Shown here: positions 1-8,015 of the stretch, piece after piece
How positions within the stretch are numbered: position 1 is the stretch's first letter
Layout of the letters: every line of letters begins with the position of its first letter
NCBI RefSeq assembly: GCF_013131805.1
Contig: NZ_JABJRC010000010.1
Coordinates: 186,001-250,000 of the forward strand
Length of the DNA stretch: 64,000 nucleotides
Direction of reading: 5' to 3'
DNA from: Kribbella sandramycini
GTDB taxonomy: Bacteria; Actinomycetota; Actinomycetes; Propionibacteriales; Kribbellaceae
Notes under the pieces: generated by a model
What the model was told of the DNA's origin: nothing
Database searches by the model: none
Seen by the model: the letters and a program-made list of their open reading frames with translations, nothing else
Position numbers and translations under genes: made by a program

Positions 1-862
1 GGCCGTGGAAGCCCGGTAGGAAAGCGCACAGCGCGCCATCCGATTCGGTGAGCAGATCGGCGTCCAGTAGCTCGGCGACGATTTTGGCCAGGTCGTCGTT
101 GTAGGCGCTCTCACCGACCACATCGGCCCGCTGCAGCCCAGAGCCGAGCCGCGCGTACACCTGCTCGAAATCGGCCAGTGAGACCTCCACCATCCGCCGC
201 CAGCTCGCCCTGGTGTCCGGATCGCCTGACTGCAGCTTGACGACCCGCAACCGGGACAGGTCGGCGAATGCCGGGTCACTGTCGAAATGCCGCCGACTCC
301 GCTCGTAGAGCTCCTGAAGCCCTTGCAGATCAAGGGAATCGGCGTTCAGCTGCTCCTCGAGCAACTGCTCGATCATCATCCCGTACTGCGTGCCCCAGTC
401 GCCGACATGGTTCTGCCGGACGACCCGGTAGCCGACGTACGCCAGCACGTTGCAGAGCGCGTCACCGATCACGGTCGACCGCAGGTGGCCGACGTGCATC
501 TGCTTCGCCACATTGGGTTGTGAGTAATCCACGACGACGGTCTCGTCGCGCGGCGCGAACGGCGTCCGTTCGTTGACTGTGGCCGCCAGTGTGCTGGACC
601 GCAAGGTCAGATTGACGAAACCAGGCCCTGCGATCGTCGGTGGCTCACACAGGTCGTCGACGTCCAGCGCTTCGACCAGACGGGCCGCAACGGCCCGCGG
701 CGGCGTACCGAGCTGGTTGGCGAGCCGCAGCGCCAGATTGCTCTGGAAGTGGCCGAACTCCGGTTTGGTCGCAGACCGCAGCTCGGGGTCGAGCGGCGTA
801 CCGAATGCGGTGGCGGCGGCGTTGGACAGTCTGGTGGAAAGCACAGACACAACAGCGGACAT
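1..862 (-). CDS. argS: Arginyl-tRNA synthetase, N-terminal part (cut by window edge)
   Basis: Cytoplasmic class I aminoacyl-tRNA synthetase that charges tRNA-Arg. The 287 codons visible on the minus strand begin MSAVVSVLSTRLSNAAATAF, continue through the additional N-terminal domain with the ArgS-typical phrase KPEFGHFQSNLALRLA, and then show the catalytic block VVDYSQPNVAKQMHVGHLRS, whose HVGH is the class I HIGH signature. The following NHVGDWGTQYGMMIEQL is also typical of ArgS. The start at 862 has AAGGA about six bases upstream. The KMSKS loop and anticodon domain lie outside the window, so only the N-terminal half can be judged. It is separated by about 80 bases from the end of the glycosyltransferase gene on the same strand. 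Confidence 0.96.
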   Translation of the reverse strand, partial: MSAVVSVLSTRLSNAAATAFGTPLDPELRSATKPEFGHFQSNLALRLANQLGTPPRAVAARLVEALDVDDLCEPPTIAGPGFVNLTLRSSTLAATVNERTPFAPRDETVVVDYSQPNVAKQMHVGHLRSTVIGDALCNVLAYVGYRVVRQNHVGDWGTQYGMMIEQLLEEQLNADSLDLQGLQELYERSRRHFDSDPAFADLSRLRVVKLQSGDPDTRASWRRMVEVSLADFEQVYARLGSGLQRADVVGESAYNDDLAKIVAELLDADLLTESDGALCAFLPGFHG

Positions 863-940
863 GAGAAGTCCTTCAAGACGACGTGCGTGAACAGGGAAGC
901 TGAGGTGTTCAGGCCGTACGTCGTCGTCGCATGTCAGCCA

Positions 941-2962
941 TTATGCACGAAGGCGGCTCCAGTACGCCGACGGCGCCGGACTGCGCTCCGCCAACGGAGT
1001 GATCGGCGGTACGGCGTCCGCGTCACCGAACAGTCGCTGTACGACGCGCTCCGCGGCCCGGCCGTCGTCGTACTCGCAGAACCGCTCGCGGAACAGCTGC
1101 CGGTGTTTGGCCGCCTCCGGCGCCGCGAAGGCACCGCTCTGGAACGCAGCGGTCAGCTCGGCGCGGGAATGCGCCACCAGCCCCGGAGGCAGCTCGGCGA
1201 GATCGAAGTAGGTCGCCGGCCGGTCGCTGTCGAGGAGCAGCACGATCGGTCGGTCCAGATTGGCGTAGTCGAAGAGCAGGGCGGAGCAGTCCGCCACCAG
1301 AACATCCGCCGCTAGCATGAGCTCCTCGATCCGCGGTCCGGCGGACAGACCGATGACTGTCCCCTCCGGAACCTCCAGATCCTCCACTGTGGACAGGACG
1401 ACGAGCTGACTGTCGTCGAAGCCCAGTCCCGACCGGACGGCGCGGACCTCGTCGGCTGTCGCGGTGAGCAGTCGGTCGTTCCGTGGTGAGCCGTACTCGA
1501 GCTGCTCGAAGTAGGAGGGGTAGATCCGCTCCCAGATCTCCGAGGAGTAGCGGTTGGCGGACAGGTTGAAGTCCCAGCGGTCGACCAGGTGCAGGTCGCG
1601 GACCGGTGCGACCTTTTCGAGCGGGGTACCGCGCTGAGTCTGCAGGTGGAGCTGCCCTGGGCGTTTCTGCAGGGCAGCTGCCCAGTTGGTGTCGTTGACG
1701 AAGTACGTCGCCCGGTCGGCTAGCTTCTGGTGCGCGGGCGACCCGGCGACGACGTACTCGACCCCCTCCGGGACGGCGCCCAGATGGTCGGCTTCGATCA
1801 CCCAGACACCGCGTACCTGTGGCGCGAGCTCGGCGGCCTTCTCGTAGATCGCTCGCGGGCTCCCGGCGTACTGGGTGCAGCCGAGGGCGGCGTACGCGGC
1901 GAGGTTCGGGTCGAGGCTGGTGCGCCGCAGCAGCTTGCCGACGGTCTTGCGCGGGCTCGGGAGCTGTAGCACCTTGGCGCTGAGCTTCAGCGTCGAGTAC
2001 GTCGCATAGTCGTCGTGGATGAGCTGCCAGCGCTTGAAGCCGCGCCGGGACCGATCTGTGGTGTAGCCCTCGGGCTTCCAGCGCTTGGCGAAGGCGTGGG
2101 CCGCGTGGAAGAACTCTGCGCGGTCGTCCGGGTCGATCCGCTCTGGCTTGGCCAGAACGGCCAGAATGTGGTCCAGCGATCGGTCGAACGCGAACCGCCG
2201 CCAGCCGGCCAACTCTGGGTCGGACTGGATGAAGGCGTGCACGCGGTCGTACTGGTCGAAGATGTCCCACTGCCGGCGACCACTGGTCGCGTGGATGTTC
2301 CGGCCGGTCCGGTGCTGGCGGTAGTGCACCACCACGCGGTCCAGCGTCGCGATCCGCTCTGCGGTCAGCATGGTCGAGTACGTCCAGGGAGCGTCCTCGT
2401 AGAAACCCGCGGTGAAGGCGAAACCGTGCCGAACCAGGAAGTCCCGGCGGCAGGCCTTGTTCCAGACCACCTCCAGGAACGTGAGGAAGATCGGGCGCTC
2501 GGCGGCGGTGAACACCCCGGCACCCTCCCGGGCGAACGCATCGTGCCGTTGGTTGCCGACGAGGCGACCGTCCCAGAAGATCCGCTCGTAGTCGAACAGC
2601 ACGATGTCCGGCCGGTTGGTCGCGTCGATCCGCTCCGAGATCGCTGCGAGCGATCCGGGCAGGTAGAGGTCGTCGGCATCCAGGAACAGCACGTACTCAC
2701 CGCGGGCCGCCTTCAGCCCGGCATTCCGGGCCAGACCGGGCCCGACGTTGTCCTCCAGGTGCAGCACGCGCACTCTGGGGTCAGCCGCGGCGTACTCGTC
2801 CAGAATGCGCCCGGAGTCGTCCGGGTCGGCGCTGTCGACCCCCAGCACCTCGAAGTCGGTGAACGACTGGCTCAGCACCGAGTCCAGACACGGCCGCAAC
2901 CAGGCCCGCGCAGCATGACACGGAACCACGATGCTGAACCTGGGGACGATACCGAGCGCCAT
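941..2962 (-). CDS. GT2 glycosyltransferase fused to a degenerate TagF-like domain
   Basis: 673 residues. The first ~220 form a GT-A family 2 glycosyltransferase: FSIVVPCHAARAWLRPCLDS, then GEYVLFLDADD near residue 96 with the DxD metal/nucleotide site. Residues ~340-660 resemble CDP-glycerol glycerophosphotransferases (TagB/TagF), seen in RWDFNLSANRYSSEIWE, YGSPRNDRLL and AADVLVADCSALLFDYANLD. In the family the catalytic His lies in a WHGTP motif; here the stretch reads QTQRGTPLEKV (near residue 443), and the ~80-residue segment that carries the APTWR motif and the second catalytic His is reduced to about 18 residues. This suggests an active glycosyltransferase with a non-catalytic or altered polymerase-like half, perhaps acting on wall polymers. 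TAGGAT lies eight bases before the start, so the mRNA is probably leaderless. Confidence 0.85.
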   Translation of the reverse strand: MALGIVPRFSIVVPCHAARAWLRPCLDSVLSQSFTDFEVLGVDSADPDDSGRILDEYAAADPRVRVLHLEDNVGPGLARNAGLKAARGEYVLFLDADDLYLPGSLAAISERIDATNRPDIVLFDYERIFWDGRLVGNQRHDAFAREGAGVFTAAERPIFLTFLEVVWNKACRRDFLVRHGFAFTAGFYEDAPWTYSTMLTAERIATLDRVVVHYRQHRTGRNIHATSGRRQWDIFDQYDRVHAFIQSDPELAGWRRFAFDRSLDHILAVLAKPERIDPDDRAEFFHAAHAFAKRWKPEGYTTDRSRRGFKRWQLIHDDYATYSTLKLSAKVLQLPSPRKTVGKLLRRTSLDPNLAAYAALGCTQYAGSPRAIYEKAAELAPQVRGVWVIEADHLGAVPEGVEYVVAGSPAHQKLADRATYFVNDTNWAAALQKRPGQLHLQTQRGTPLEKVAPVRDLHLVDRWDFNLSANRYSSEIWERIYPSYFEQLEYGSPRNDRLLTATADEVRAVRSGLGFDDSQLVVLSTVEDLEVPEGTVIGLSAGPRIEELMLAADVLVADCSALLFDYANLDRPIVLLLDSDRPATYFDLAELPPGLVAHSRAELTAAFQSGAFAAPEAAKHRQLFRERFCEYDDGRAAERVVQRLFGDADAVPPITPLAERSPAPSAYWSRLRA

Positions 2963-2970
2963 ACGACCTC

Positions 2971-2980
2971 ATCCTAGGCT
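2971..2980. promoter_or_regulatory. Face-to-face overlapping -10 boxes of two leaderless genes
   Basis: The 24-base gap between the divergent starts at 2962 (-) and 2987 (+) contains TAGGCT (2975-2980, plus strand), six bases before the plus ATG, and TAGGAT (2976-2971, minus strand), eight bases before the minus ATG. The two hexamers share the palindrome CCTAGG (2973-2978). Both fit the actinobacterial leaderless pattern, so polymerase can probably occupy only one direction at a time. No -35 box is obvious on either side. Confidence 0.6.
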
Positions 2981-2986
2981 GCACCT

Positions 2987-3763
2987 ATGACGACAGATGT
3001 GTTCGAGCCACTGGCCGCTCTGGAGGGGGTCGGCTCGTCGGCTCGCGCGGCACGGGACGCCGTCGACGTGCTGCTCCGGGACCGCGGACTGCGCAAGGTC
3101 GGCTCGGACATGACAGCTGAGGCGCTACTGCGTGGCGCGCACGCCTCTGCGGCGCTTGCGGGCAGCGCTGCGACGCTGGACGACGTACGGCGGGACAGCG
3201 GTGCGGACGGGCTCGTGGCGGGAGCGGTCCGGATCACTGGCGAACTGATGCGGCTCGCTCCGCAGGTGGACACCGCGCCCGTGCAGGTCTGGACCAGACT
3301 GCACCAGCTGGCCGGGGCGGACCTGGGGCCCGAGGCCACGCTCGGCCACCTGCGGACCGCCCGCGAGCCGCTCCCGGACGACATCCCCGGTCTGCCGCCG
3401 GCGCCGAGTGCGGGGGAGATGTGGGAGCGGCTGAGCGCACTGGCGCAGAACCTGTCCCGGCCGACGAAGGCGCCGGGTCTCGTCGCCGCGGCGATCGTGC
3501 ACGCCGAGCTGGCGATCCTCCGGCCGTTCCCGACCGCCAACGGACTGGTCGCCCGGGCCGCCGAGCGCGCCGTACTAGTTGCCCGAGGCATCGATCCGGT
3601 CGCGGTCACGGTTCCGGAGCTCGGTCACTGGGAGTTGTCGGCGACCTATGCGCCCGGGTTGGTCGACTACGCAGCGTCGGGGCTGGTCGGCGTCCGGGAC
3701 TGGTTGCTCCGCTCCTGCGAAGTGGTTGCCCTCGGAGCCGAGCGGTCACCGCTGGCGCGCTGA
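2987..3763 (+). CDS. Fic-fold protein with degenerate catalytic motif
   Basis: 258 residues, soluble. Residues ~165-200 contain AELAILRPFPTANGLVARAA, which lines up with the Fic core motif HPFx(D/E)GNGRxxR: the catalytic His is Arg, the first Gly of GNG is Ala and the phosphate-binding Arg is Leu. The surrounding helices (VAAAIVHAELAILRPF) and the C-terminal helical region fit a Fic/DOC fold. Classical Fic enzymes transfer AMP to target hydroxyls; with these substitutions AMP transfer looks unlikely, so a binding or regulatory role is my inference. The start is supported by the leaderless -10 six bases upstream. The HAD gene downstream is convergent. Fold assignment is moderate because overall identity to Fic proteins cannot be measured here. 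Confidence 0.7.
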   Translation: MTTDVFEPLAALEGVGSSARAARDAVDVLLRDRGLRKVGSDMTAEALLRGAHASAALAGSAATLDDVRRDSGADGLVAGAVRITGELMRLAPQVDTAPVQVWTRLHQLAGADLGPEATLGHLRTAREPLPDDIPGLPPAPSAGEMWERLSALAQNLSRPTKAPGLVAAAIVHAELAILRPFPTANGLVARAAERAVLVARGIDPVAVTVPELGHWELSATYAPGLVDYAASGLVGVRDWLLRSCEVVALGAERSPLAR

Positions 3764-3790
3764 AAACCCTTGCGCTACTGACAAATGCGA

Positions 3791-3817
3791 ACGGCGCTCT
3801 CACGGGGAGAGCGCCGT
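3791..3817 (+). terminator. Hairpin terminator after the Fic-like gene
   Basis: ACGGCGCTCTC (3791-3801) pairs perfectly with GAGAGCGCCGT (3807-3817) around a five-base loop, 28 bases after the stop at 3763. There is no long T-run, as is common for GC-rich actinobacterial terminators. Confidence 0.7.
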
Positions 3818-3956
3818 CGCTGGCACGCCATCCTGGTTACCATGCGTGCACCTGTCTGCCGTCACAGGACTGAGCCTGGATCGCGCTGCCCGGTTGGGAT
3901 GGGCTGGTCGCCGCGTGGGTACCTGACTGCCGTGCAATCTCTACCGGATCCGAAGA

Positions 3957-3991
3957 TCCTTTGTACTTCCTTTGTACTCCTGAAAACCCTT
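3957..3991. repeat. Tandem 11-mers next to one copy of a 12-base direct repeat
   Basis: TCCTTTGTACT occurs twice head to tail (3957-3967 and 3968-3978). It is followed by CTGAAAACCCTT (3980-3991), which is an exact copy of 3760-3771 at the end of the Fic-like gene. The 200 bases between the two 12-mers hold the terminator hairpin and no convincing gene, and the stretch from about 3940 is unusually AT-rich for this genome. It may be a scar of site-specific integration; this is inference. Confidence 0.5.
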
Positions 3992-4054
3992 CCTGTGAAG
4001 GGGATACGGCGTCTTCATGGAGTTGATAAGAATGAAGCAAGCTTCAGCTTTGGG

Positions 4055-4879
4055 CTAGTCGACCGATGATCTGGAACGCCGCCTTGATGCCAGCAGGAAT
4101 GCTCCGGCGGCGACTCCCGCGACCAGGCCGGCGGCGACCGCGGGCCGGCGGACCTCACGCAACCGGGAGCGCTCGGTGAGACCGACGGGCTGGCTGAAAT
4201 CCAGTACCGGCCAGTCTCGGGACTGCGCCAGCCGGCGCAGCGCCTTGTCCGGGTTGACGGCGAACGGGTTGCCGACGGCCGCCAGCATCGGCTCGTCGGT
4301 GATCGAATCGGAGTAGGCGTAACTGTTCGCGAGGTCGTAGTTCTGGCTGACCGCCAGCTCGCGGACCGCGGTCGCCTTGTGCGGGCCGTAGGCGTACTCG
4401 GCGATCTCGCCGGTGTACTTGCCATCGGCAACTACCATCCGGGTGGCGACGACCCGGTCGGCGCCGAGCATGGCGCCGATCGGCTCCACCACCTCGGCGC
4501 CCGACGTGGAGACGATCACCACCTCCCGGCCGGCCGCGTGGTGGCCGTCGATCAGCTCGACGGCCTCCTCGTAGATCATCGGCGTGACGATGTGGTGCAG
4601 CGTGTCGGCGACGATCGCCTTGACGGTCTCGACGTCCCAGCCGGTGCACATCGCCGACAGGTACTCGCGCATCCGCTCCATCTGGTCGTGGTCGGCGCCG
4701 CCGAGCAGATAGACGAACTGGGCGTACACGCTGCGTAACACGGTCCGGCGGTTGATCAGCCCGCCGGCGTAGAACGGGCGCGAGAACGCGAGCGTGCTGG
4801 AGCGCGCGATGATGGTCTTGTCGAGGTCGAAGAAGGCGGCCGGCCGGGCCGGTCCTGAGGGCTGTTCGGCGGGCTCCAT
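4055..4879 (-). CDS. HAD-IB family phosphatase with C-terminal membrane anchor
   Basis: 274 residues. The start is set at 4879 (MEPAEQPSG) because TATGCT lies seven bases upstream, the leaderless spacing; upstream in-frame starts lack both this and a ribosome binding site. HAD motif I is FFDLDKTI (nucleophile and general acid Asp), motif II the VIVSTSGAE region, and motif III/IV the YAYSDSITDEPML region. This is the SerB-like subfamily IB pattern, so phosphoserine-like or phospholipid head-group substrates are possible; the substrate is not readable. Near the C-terminus AAGLVAGVAAGAFLLAS followed by RRRSRSS looks like a single membrane segment with a basic cytoplasmic tail, so the enzyme probably acts at the inner membrane face. 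Confidence 0.85.
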   Translation of the reverse strand: MEPAEQPSGPARPAAFFDLDKTIIARSSTLAFSRPFYAGGLINRRTVLRSVYAQFVYLLGGADHDQMERMREYLSAMCTGWDVETVKAIVADTLHHIVTPMIYEEAVELIDGHHAAGREVVIVSTSGAEVVEPIGAMLGADRVVATRMVVADGKYTGEIAEYAYGPHKATAVRELAVSQNYDLANSYAYSDSITDEPMLAAVGNPFAVNPDKALRRLAQSRDWPVLDFSQPVGLTERSRLREVRRPAVAAGLVAGVAAGAFLLASRRRSRSSVD

Positions 4880-4886
4880 GAGGACG

Positions 4887-4892
4887 AGCATA
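4887..4892 (-). promoter_or_regulatory. Leaderless -10 of the HAD gene
   Basis: On the minus strand TATGCT occupies 4892-4887 and is followed by seven bases before ATG at 4879. This spacing places transcription start at or next to the start codon. Confidence 0.5.
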
Positions 4893-4926
4893 GGCACCGC
4901 GAAGAAACGCCGAGGGGCCCGGGCTT

Positions 4927-5180
4927 TTGTGTTGGCCACTCGACGGTTAGACTGTTGAGCAGTGTGACAGTGACACTGGTCGCGAGCGGTGTTCCGCCGG
5001 CTGCGACGCTCGGGCAGACACACACTTGGTTGCAACAGAACTGAGATGTGTGGAGTTCGAACTCGGGGGGTACATACCTCCTGACAGTGGCAGACTGTCG
5101 CCTCCTGAACGGCCCCCGGCTCCTCCCCCCGAGCCCGTGGCCGAAGACGGCCCCCGGTCACCCCCCCGCCGGGGGCCGTC
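4927..5180 (+). ncRNA. Possible small structured RNA in the 4880-5408 gap
   Basis: The 529-base gap between the HAD gene and the chitinase has no convincing protein gene. On the plus strand it holds a promoter-like pair (TTGTGT 4927-4932, 15-base spacer, TAGACT 4948-4953), then small hairpins such as CAGTGT/ACACTG and a G-run facing TACCTCC, and ends in a 12-bp terminator hairpin at 5146-5180. Start near 4960 would give a transcript of ~220 bases. A 12-codon frame, MCGVRTRGVHTS, starts at 5046. I cannot match it to a named RNA family, so this remains a candidate. Confidence 0.3.
5146..5180 (+). terminator. Strong GC hairpin in the HAD-chitinase gap
   Basis: GACGGCCCCCGG (5146-5157) pairs with CCGGGGGCCGTC (5169-5180) around an 11-base loop, and is followed by GCCTTTCCT. 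No protein gene ends nearby on either strand, so it must end some other transcript; this is the main support for the RNA proposed upstream. Confidence 0.6.
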
Positions 5181-5372
5181 GCCTTTCCTCAGCCAGGTCG
5201 GCCCTTTCGCAGCTGATCGGCTCGTGTCGTTCCACCTGATGGTTCGCCATGGCGGCTGTTCGGCCCGCGATTTCCATCTGGAGTGGTCTCGGCCGGATCG
5301 GGTTTCACCGGGCGGAATCTGTACATTCTTCACTTTCCTGCCCGTGAGAGCGCGTTCACTTTATGCAGGGTC

Positions 5373-5401
5373 TTGACAATGTAGTTACGCAGCCACAGTT
5401 T
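5373..5401 (+). promoter_or_regulatory. Possible promoter of the first chitinase gene
   Basis: A consensus -35 TTGACA (5373-5378) is followed after 17 bases by CAGTTT (5396-5401), a weak -10. The ATG lies only eight bases further, which would give a very short leader, and no ribosome binding site is seen. No DasR-type operator was recognised. Confidence 0.35.
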
Positions 5402-5408
5402 GTAAATC

Positions 5409-7094
5409 ATGAAACCGCCTGCGTACCGCCCCCAGGCAGCGGTCCTCTCCAGCCTGCTCGCTTTCGTCCTCGCCCTCACGGGCCTGACCCTGCTCTCCGG
5501 GACGGCGTCCGCCGCCACCAACCTCGTCGTCAACGGTTCCTTCGAGACCGGGACGCTCTCCGGCTGGCAGTGCACAGCCGGCAGCGTCACCGGAACTGCC
5601 CGCACCGGCTCGCACGCGCTGCAGTCGGCGCCCAGCGGTTCCGACATCGGTCGGTGCAGCCAGTCCATTCCGGTCCGGCCCGGTACGGCGTACACGCTGT
5701 CCGCCTGGGTGACCGGCTCCAACGTGTACCTGGGTGTCGACGGCGGCCCGTCGACCTGGACGACCAGCAGTTCGTGGAGTCAGCTGACTGTCCCGTTCAC
5801 CAGCGGTGCGTCGGCCACTTCGGTCACCATCTATCTGCACGGCTGGTACGGCCTCCCGCCGTTCCAGGTGGACGACGTCGTCCTGGACGGCCCGGGTGGG
5901 ACGCCGGACACGACGCCCCCGACCACTCCGGGTGGGCTCACCGTCGGTAGTCCCTCGTCGAGCACCCTGCAGCTCAACTGGTCCGCCGCGACCGATGCGA
6001 ACGGCATCGACCACTACGACGTCGTCCGGGGCTCGGATGCACCGCAGAGCGTTGGCAACGTCACGAGCTGGACGGCGACCGGGCTGAGCCCGACCACGAC
6101 GTACAGCTTCAAGGTGCGCGCATGCGACCCGAGCGGCAACTGCTCGCCGTACGGCGCGACTGTGTCCGGTACGACGACCACCGGGCCGACCAACCCAGGT
6201 GGGAGCCTGCCGAAGCACGTGCTGACCGGGTACTGGCAGAACTTCAACAACGGCGCTGCCGTCCAGAGGATCTCCGACGTGCCGGCGGCGTACGACCTGA
6301 TCGCTGTCGCGTTCGCTGACGCGGACCCTGCTCGCCCGGGCGGTATCACCTTCACGCTCGACAGCGCCGGGCTGAACGGCTACACCGTCGCGCAGTTCAA
6401 GGCTGACATCGCTGCGAAGAAGGCGGCCGGGAAGCGGGTCATCCTGTCCGTCGGCGGTGAGCGCGGCACGATCTCGGTCGGCAGCGCGACCGCGGCGACG
6501 AACTTCGCCAACAGCGCGCTGACGGTGCTCCGCGAGTACGGGTTCGACGGGATCGACATCGACCTCGAGAACGGCGTCAACGCGCAGTACATGGGGCAGG
6601 CGCTCCGCAGTCTGCACAGCCAGTTCGGCAGTGGGCTGATCATCACGATGGCGCCGCAGACGATCGACATGCAGAGCACGTCGTTCGAGTACTTCAAGCT
6701 TGCGCTGGCGATCAAGGACATCCTGACGATCGTCAACGTGCAGTACTACAACTCGGGCGCGATGAATGGCTGCAACGGACAGGTGTACTCGCAGGGCTCG
6801 GTCGATTTCATCACCGCGCAGGCCTGCATCATGCTGCAGAACGGTCTGCGGCCGGACCAGGTCGGCCTTGGCCTGCCGGCATCGACTCGGGGCGCCGGTA
6901 GCGGTTATGTCTCGCCGACGATCGTCAACAACGCTCTGGACTGTTTGGCGCGTGGGACGAACTGCGGCAGCTTCAAGCCGAGTACTACCTGGCCCGCGCT
7001 GCGCGGTGCGATGACGTGGTCGACGAACTGGGATGCGACGAACGGTAACCAGTTCTCGAACACAGTCGGCCCACACATCGACGCCATGCCCTGA
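5409..7094 (+). CDS. Secreted GH18 chitinase with CBM and fibronectin type III domain
   Basis: 561 residues. A Sec signal peptide (about 35 residues, ending TASA-A) is followed by a carbohydrate-binding module of the NLVVNGSFETGTLSGWQC type (~residues 37-165), a fibronectin III domain (PPTTPGGLTVGSPSSSTLQL, ~170-260) and a GH18 barrel (~275-561). The barrel shows HVLTGYWQNFNNGA, the SVGGERG strand and the catalytic FDGIDIDLENG near residue 388, a complete DxxDxDxE. It should hydrolyse beta-1,4 bonds of chitin outside the cell, as in Streptomyces ChiC-like enzymes. Its stop overlaps the start of the regulator gene by one base (TGATG), so the two are probably translated from one mRNA. Confidence 0.95.
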   Translation: MKPPAYRPQAAVLSSLLAFVLALTGLTLLSGTASAATNLVVNGSFETGTLSGWQCTAGSVTGTARTGSHALQSAPSGSDIGRCSQSIPVRPGTAYTLSAWVTGSNVYLGVDGGPSTWTTSSSWSQLTVPFTSGASATSVTIYLHGWYGLPPFQVDDVVLDGPGGTPDTTPPTTPGGLTVGSPSSSTLQLNWSAATDANGIDHYDVVRGSDAPQSVGNVTSWTATGLSPTTTYSFKVRACDPSGNCSPYGATVSGTTTTGPTNPGGSLPKHVLTGYWQNFNNGAAVQRISDVPAAYDLIAVAFADADPARPGGITFTLDSAGLNGYTVAQFKADIAAKKAAGKRVILSVGGERGTISVGSATAATNFANSALTVLREYGFDGIDIDLENGVNAQYMGQALRSLHSQFGSGLIITMAPQTIDMQSTSFEYFKLALAIKDILTIVNVQYYNSGAMNGCNGQVYSQGSVDFITAQACIMLQNGLRPDQVGLGLPASTRGAGSGYVSPTIVNNALDCLARGTNCGSFKPSTTWPALRGAMTWSTNWDATNGNQFSNTVGPHIDAMP

Positions 7095-8011
7095 TGCACA
7101 ACTACCGCCCCGCTCCGGTGCTGGAAGCGCTCGGTGTCTGCTCGGAAGACGAGCAGCTCTACCGGGCGCTTCTGGCCCGCCCGGAGTCCACGACAACCGA
7201 CCTGTCGGTTGAGACCGGCTGGCCGGTCACTCGCGTCGGCCGGCACCTCCGGTCCCTGCTTGTCCTCGGTCTGGCCTCCCGGATGCCCGGGCGGCCTGCC
7301 CGCTACGTACCGGCTGTGCCGGAAGCCGCGGTCGAGCTACTCGCGCTGCGCAAGCAGGCGGCGATCGTCCAGGCCAGGCTCGGTGCTTCCGTACTCACTG
7401 CGGAGTTCCGGGCTCGGCATGACGCGTTCACGGTCATCCGTGGTGCCGAAGCGGTCGCGCAGCGCTTCCATCAAGCGCAGCAAGCCGCGCAGGCCGAAGT
7501 GCTGGTCCTGGATCGCCCGCCGTACGTCGTCGTCCCGCTGGAAGCTCGTCGGGCACACGGCGTCACCTATCGGACGATCTTCGATATGGCATCGCTTTCG
7601 GAGCCCAGCGACCTGGTTGCCGCTCGGGCCACCGGTTGCCGGATGCTGCGCGATGTCCCGCTCAAGATGCTCGTGGCTGACCGTCGTACTGCCCTTCTGC
7701 CCACCAGCCACGACATAGTGGTCGAACTGGGCCCGTCCACGCTCCTGGACGGCCTGCTTCGCCTGTTCGACGTCCTCTGGCACCAGGCCACCCCGCTGAC
7801 GCCGGTGCCCGTTGACGGGCCTCTGACCCCCGAGGACCAGCAGCTTCTGTCGTTGGCCGCCGCGGGCCTCACTGACCAAGCGATTGCCCGCCGCCTCGGC
7901 GTCGCCCAGCGCACCGTCGAACGGCGCATGCAACGCATCCTCAAAGCCCTGGATGCCACCACGCGCTTCCAGGCCGGCCTCCGAGCCGGCCAACGGGGCT
8001 TGCTTGGGTAG
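7094..8011 (+). CDS. TrmB/LuxR-type transcriptional regulator
   Basis: 305 residues, cytoplasmic. The N-terminus (EDEQLYRALLARPESTTTDL) is a TrmB-like winged helix for DNA binding, the middle carries the phospholipase-D-like effector fold common in TrmB relatives (AEVLVLDRPPYVV, then GVTYRTIFD), and the C-terminus (LTPEDQQLLSLAAAGLTDQA followed by IARRLGVAQRTVERRMQRIL) is a LuxR-type helix-turn-helix. Such two-HTH proteins are common in actinobacteria. The TGATG overlap with the chitinase gene suggests it is made in step with that enzyme and might sense a breakdown product; this is inference. Its 3' end faces the YbaK gene four bases away. Confidence 0.85.
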   Translation: MHNYRPAPVLEALGVCSEDEQLYRALLARPESTTTDLSVETGWPVTRVGRHLRSLLVLGLASRMPGRPARYVPAVPEAAVELLALRKQAAIVQARLGASVLTAEFRARHDAFTVIRGAEAVAQRFHQAQQAAQAEVLVLDRPPYVVVPLEARRAHGVTYRTIFDMASLSEPSDLVAARATGCRMLRDVPLKMLVADRRTALLPTSHDIVVELGPSTLLDGLLRLFDVLWHQATPLTPVPVDGPLTPEDQQLLSLAAAGLTDQAIARRLGVAQRTVERRMQRILKALDATTRFQAGLRAGQRGLLG

Positions 8012-8015
8012 CGGC

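Noticed and set aside
5300..5408. DasR operator before the chitinase gene
   Set aside because: No sequence resembling the TGGTCTAGACCA-type site was found in the upstream region.
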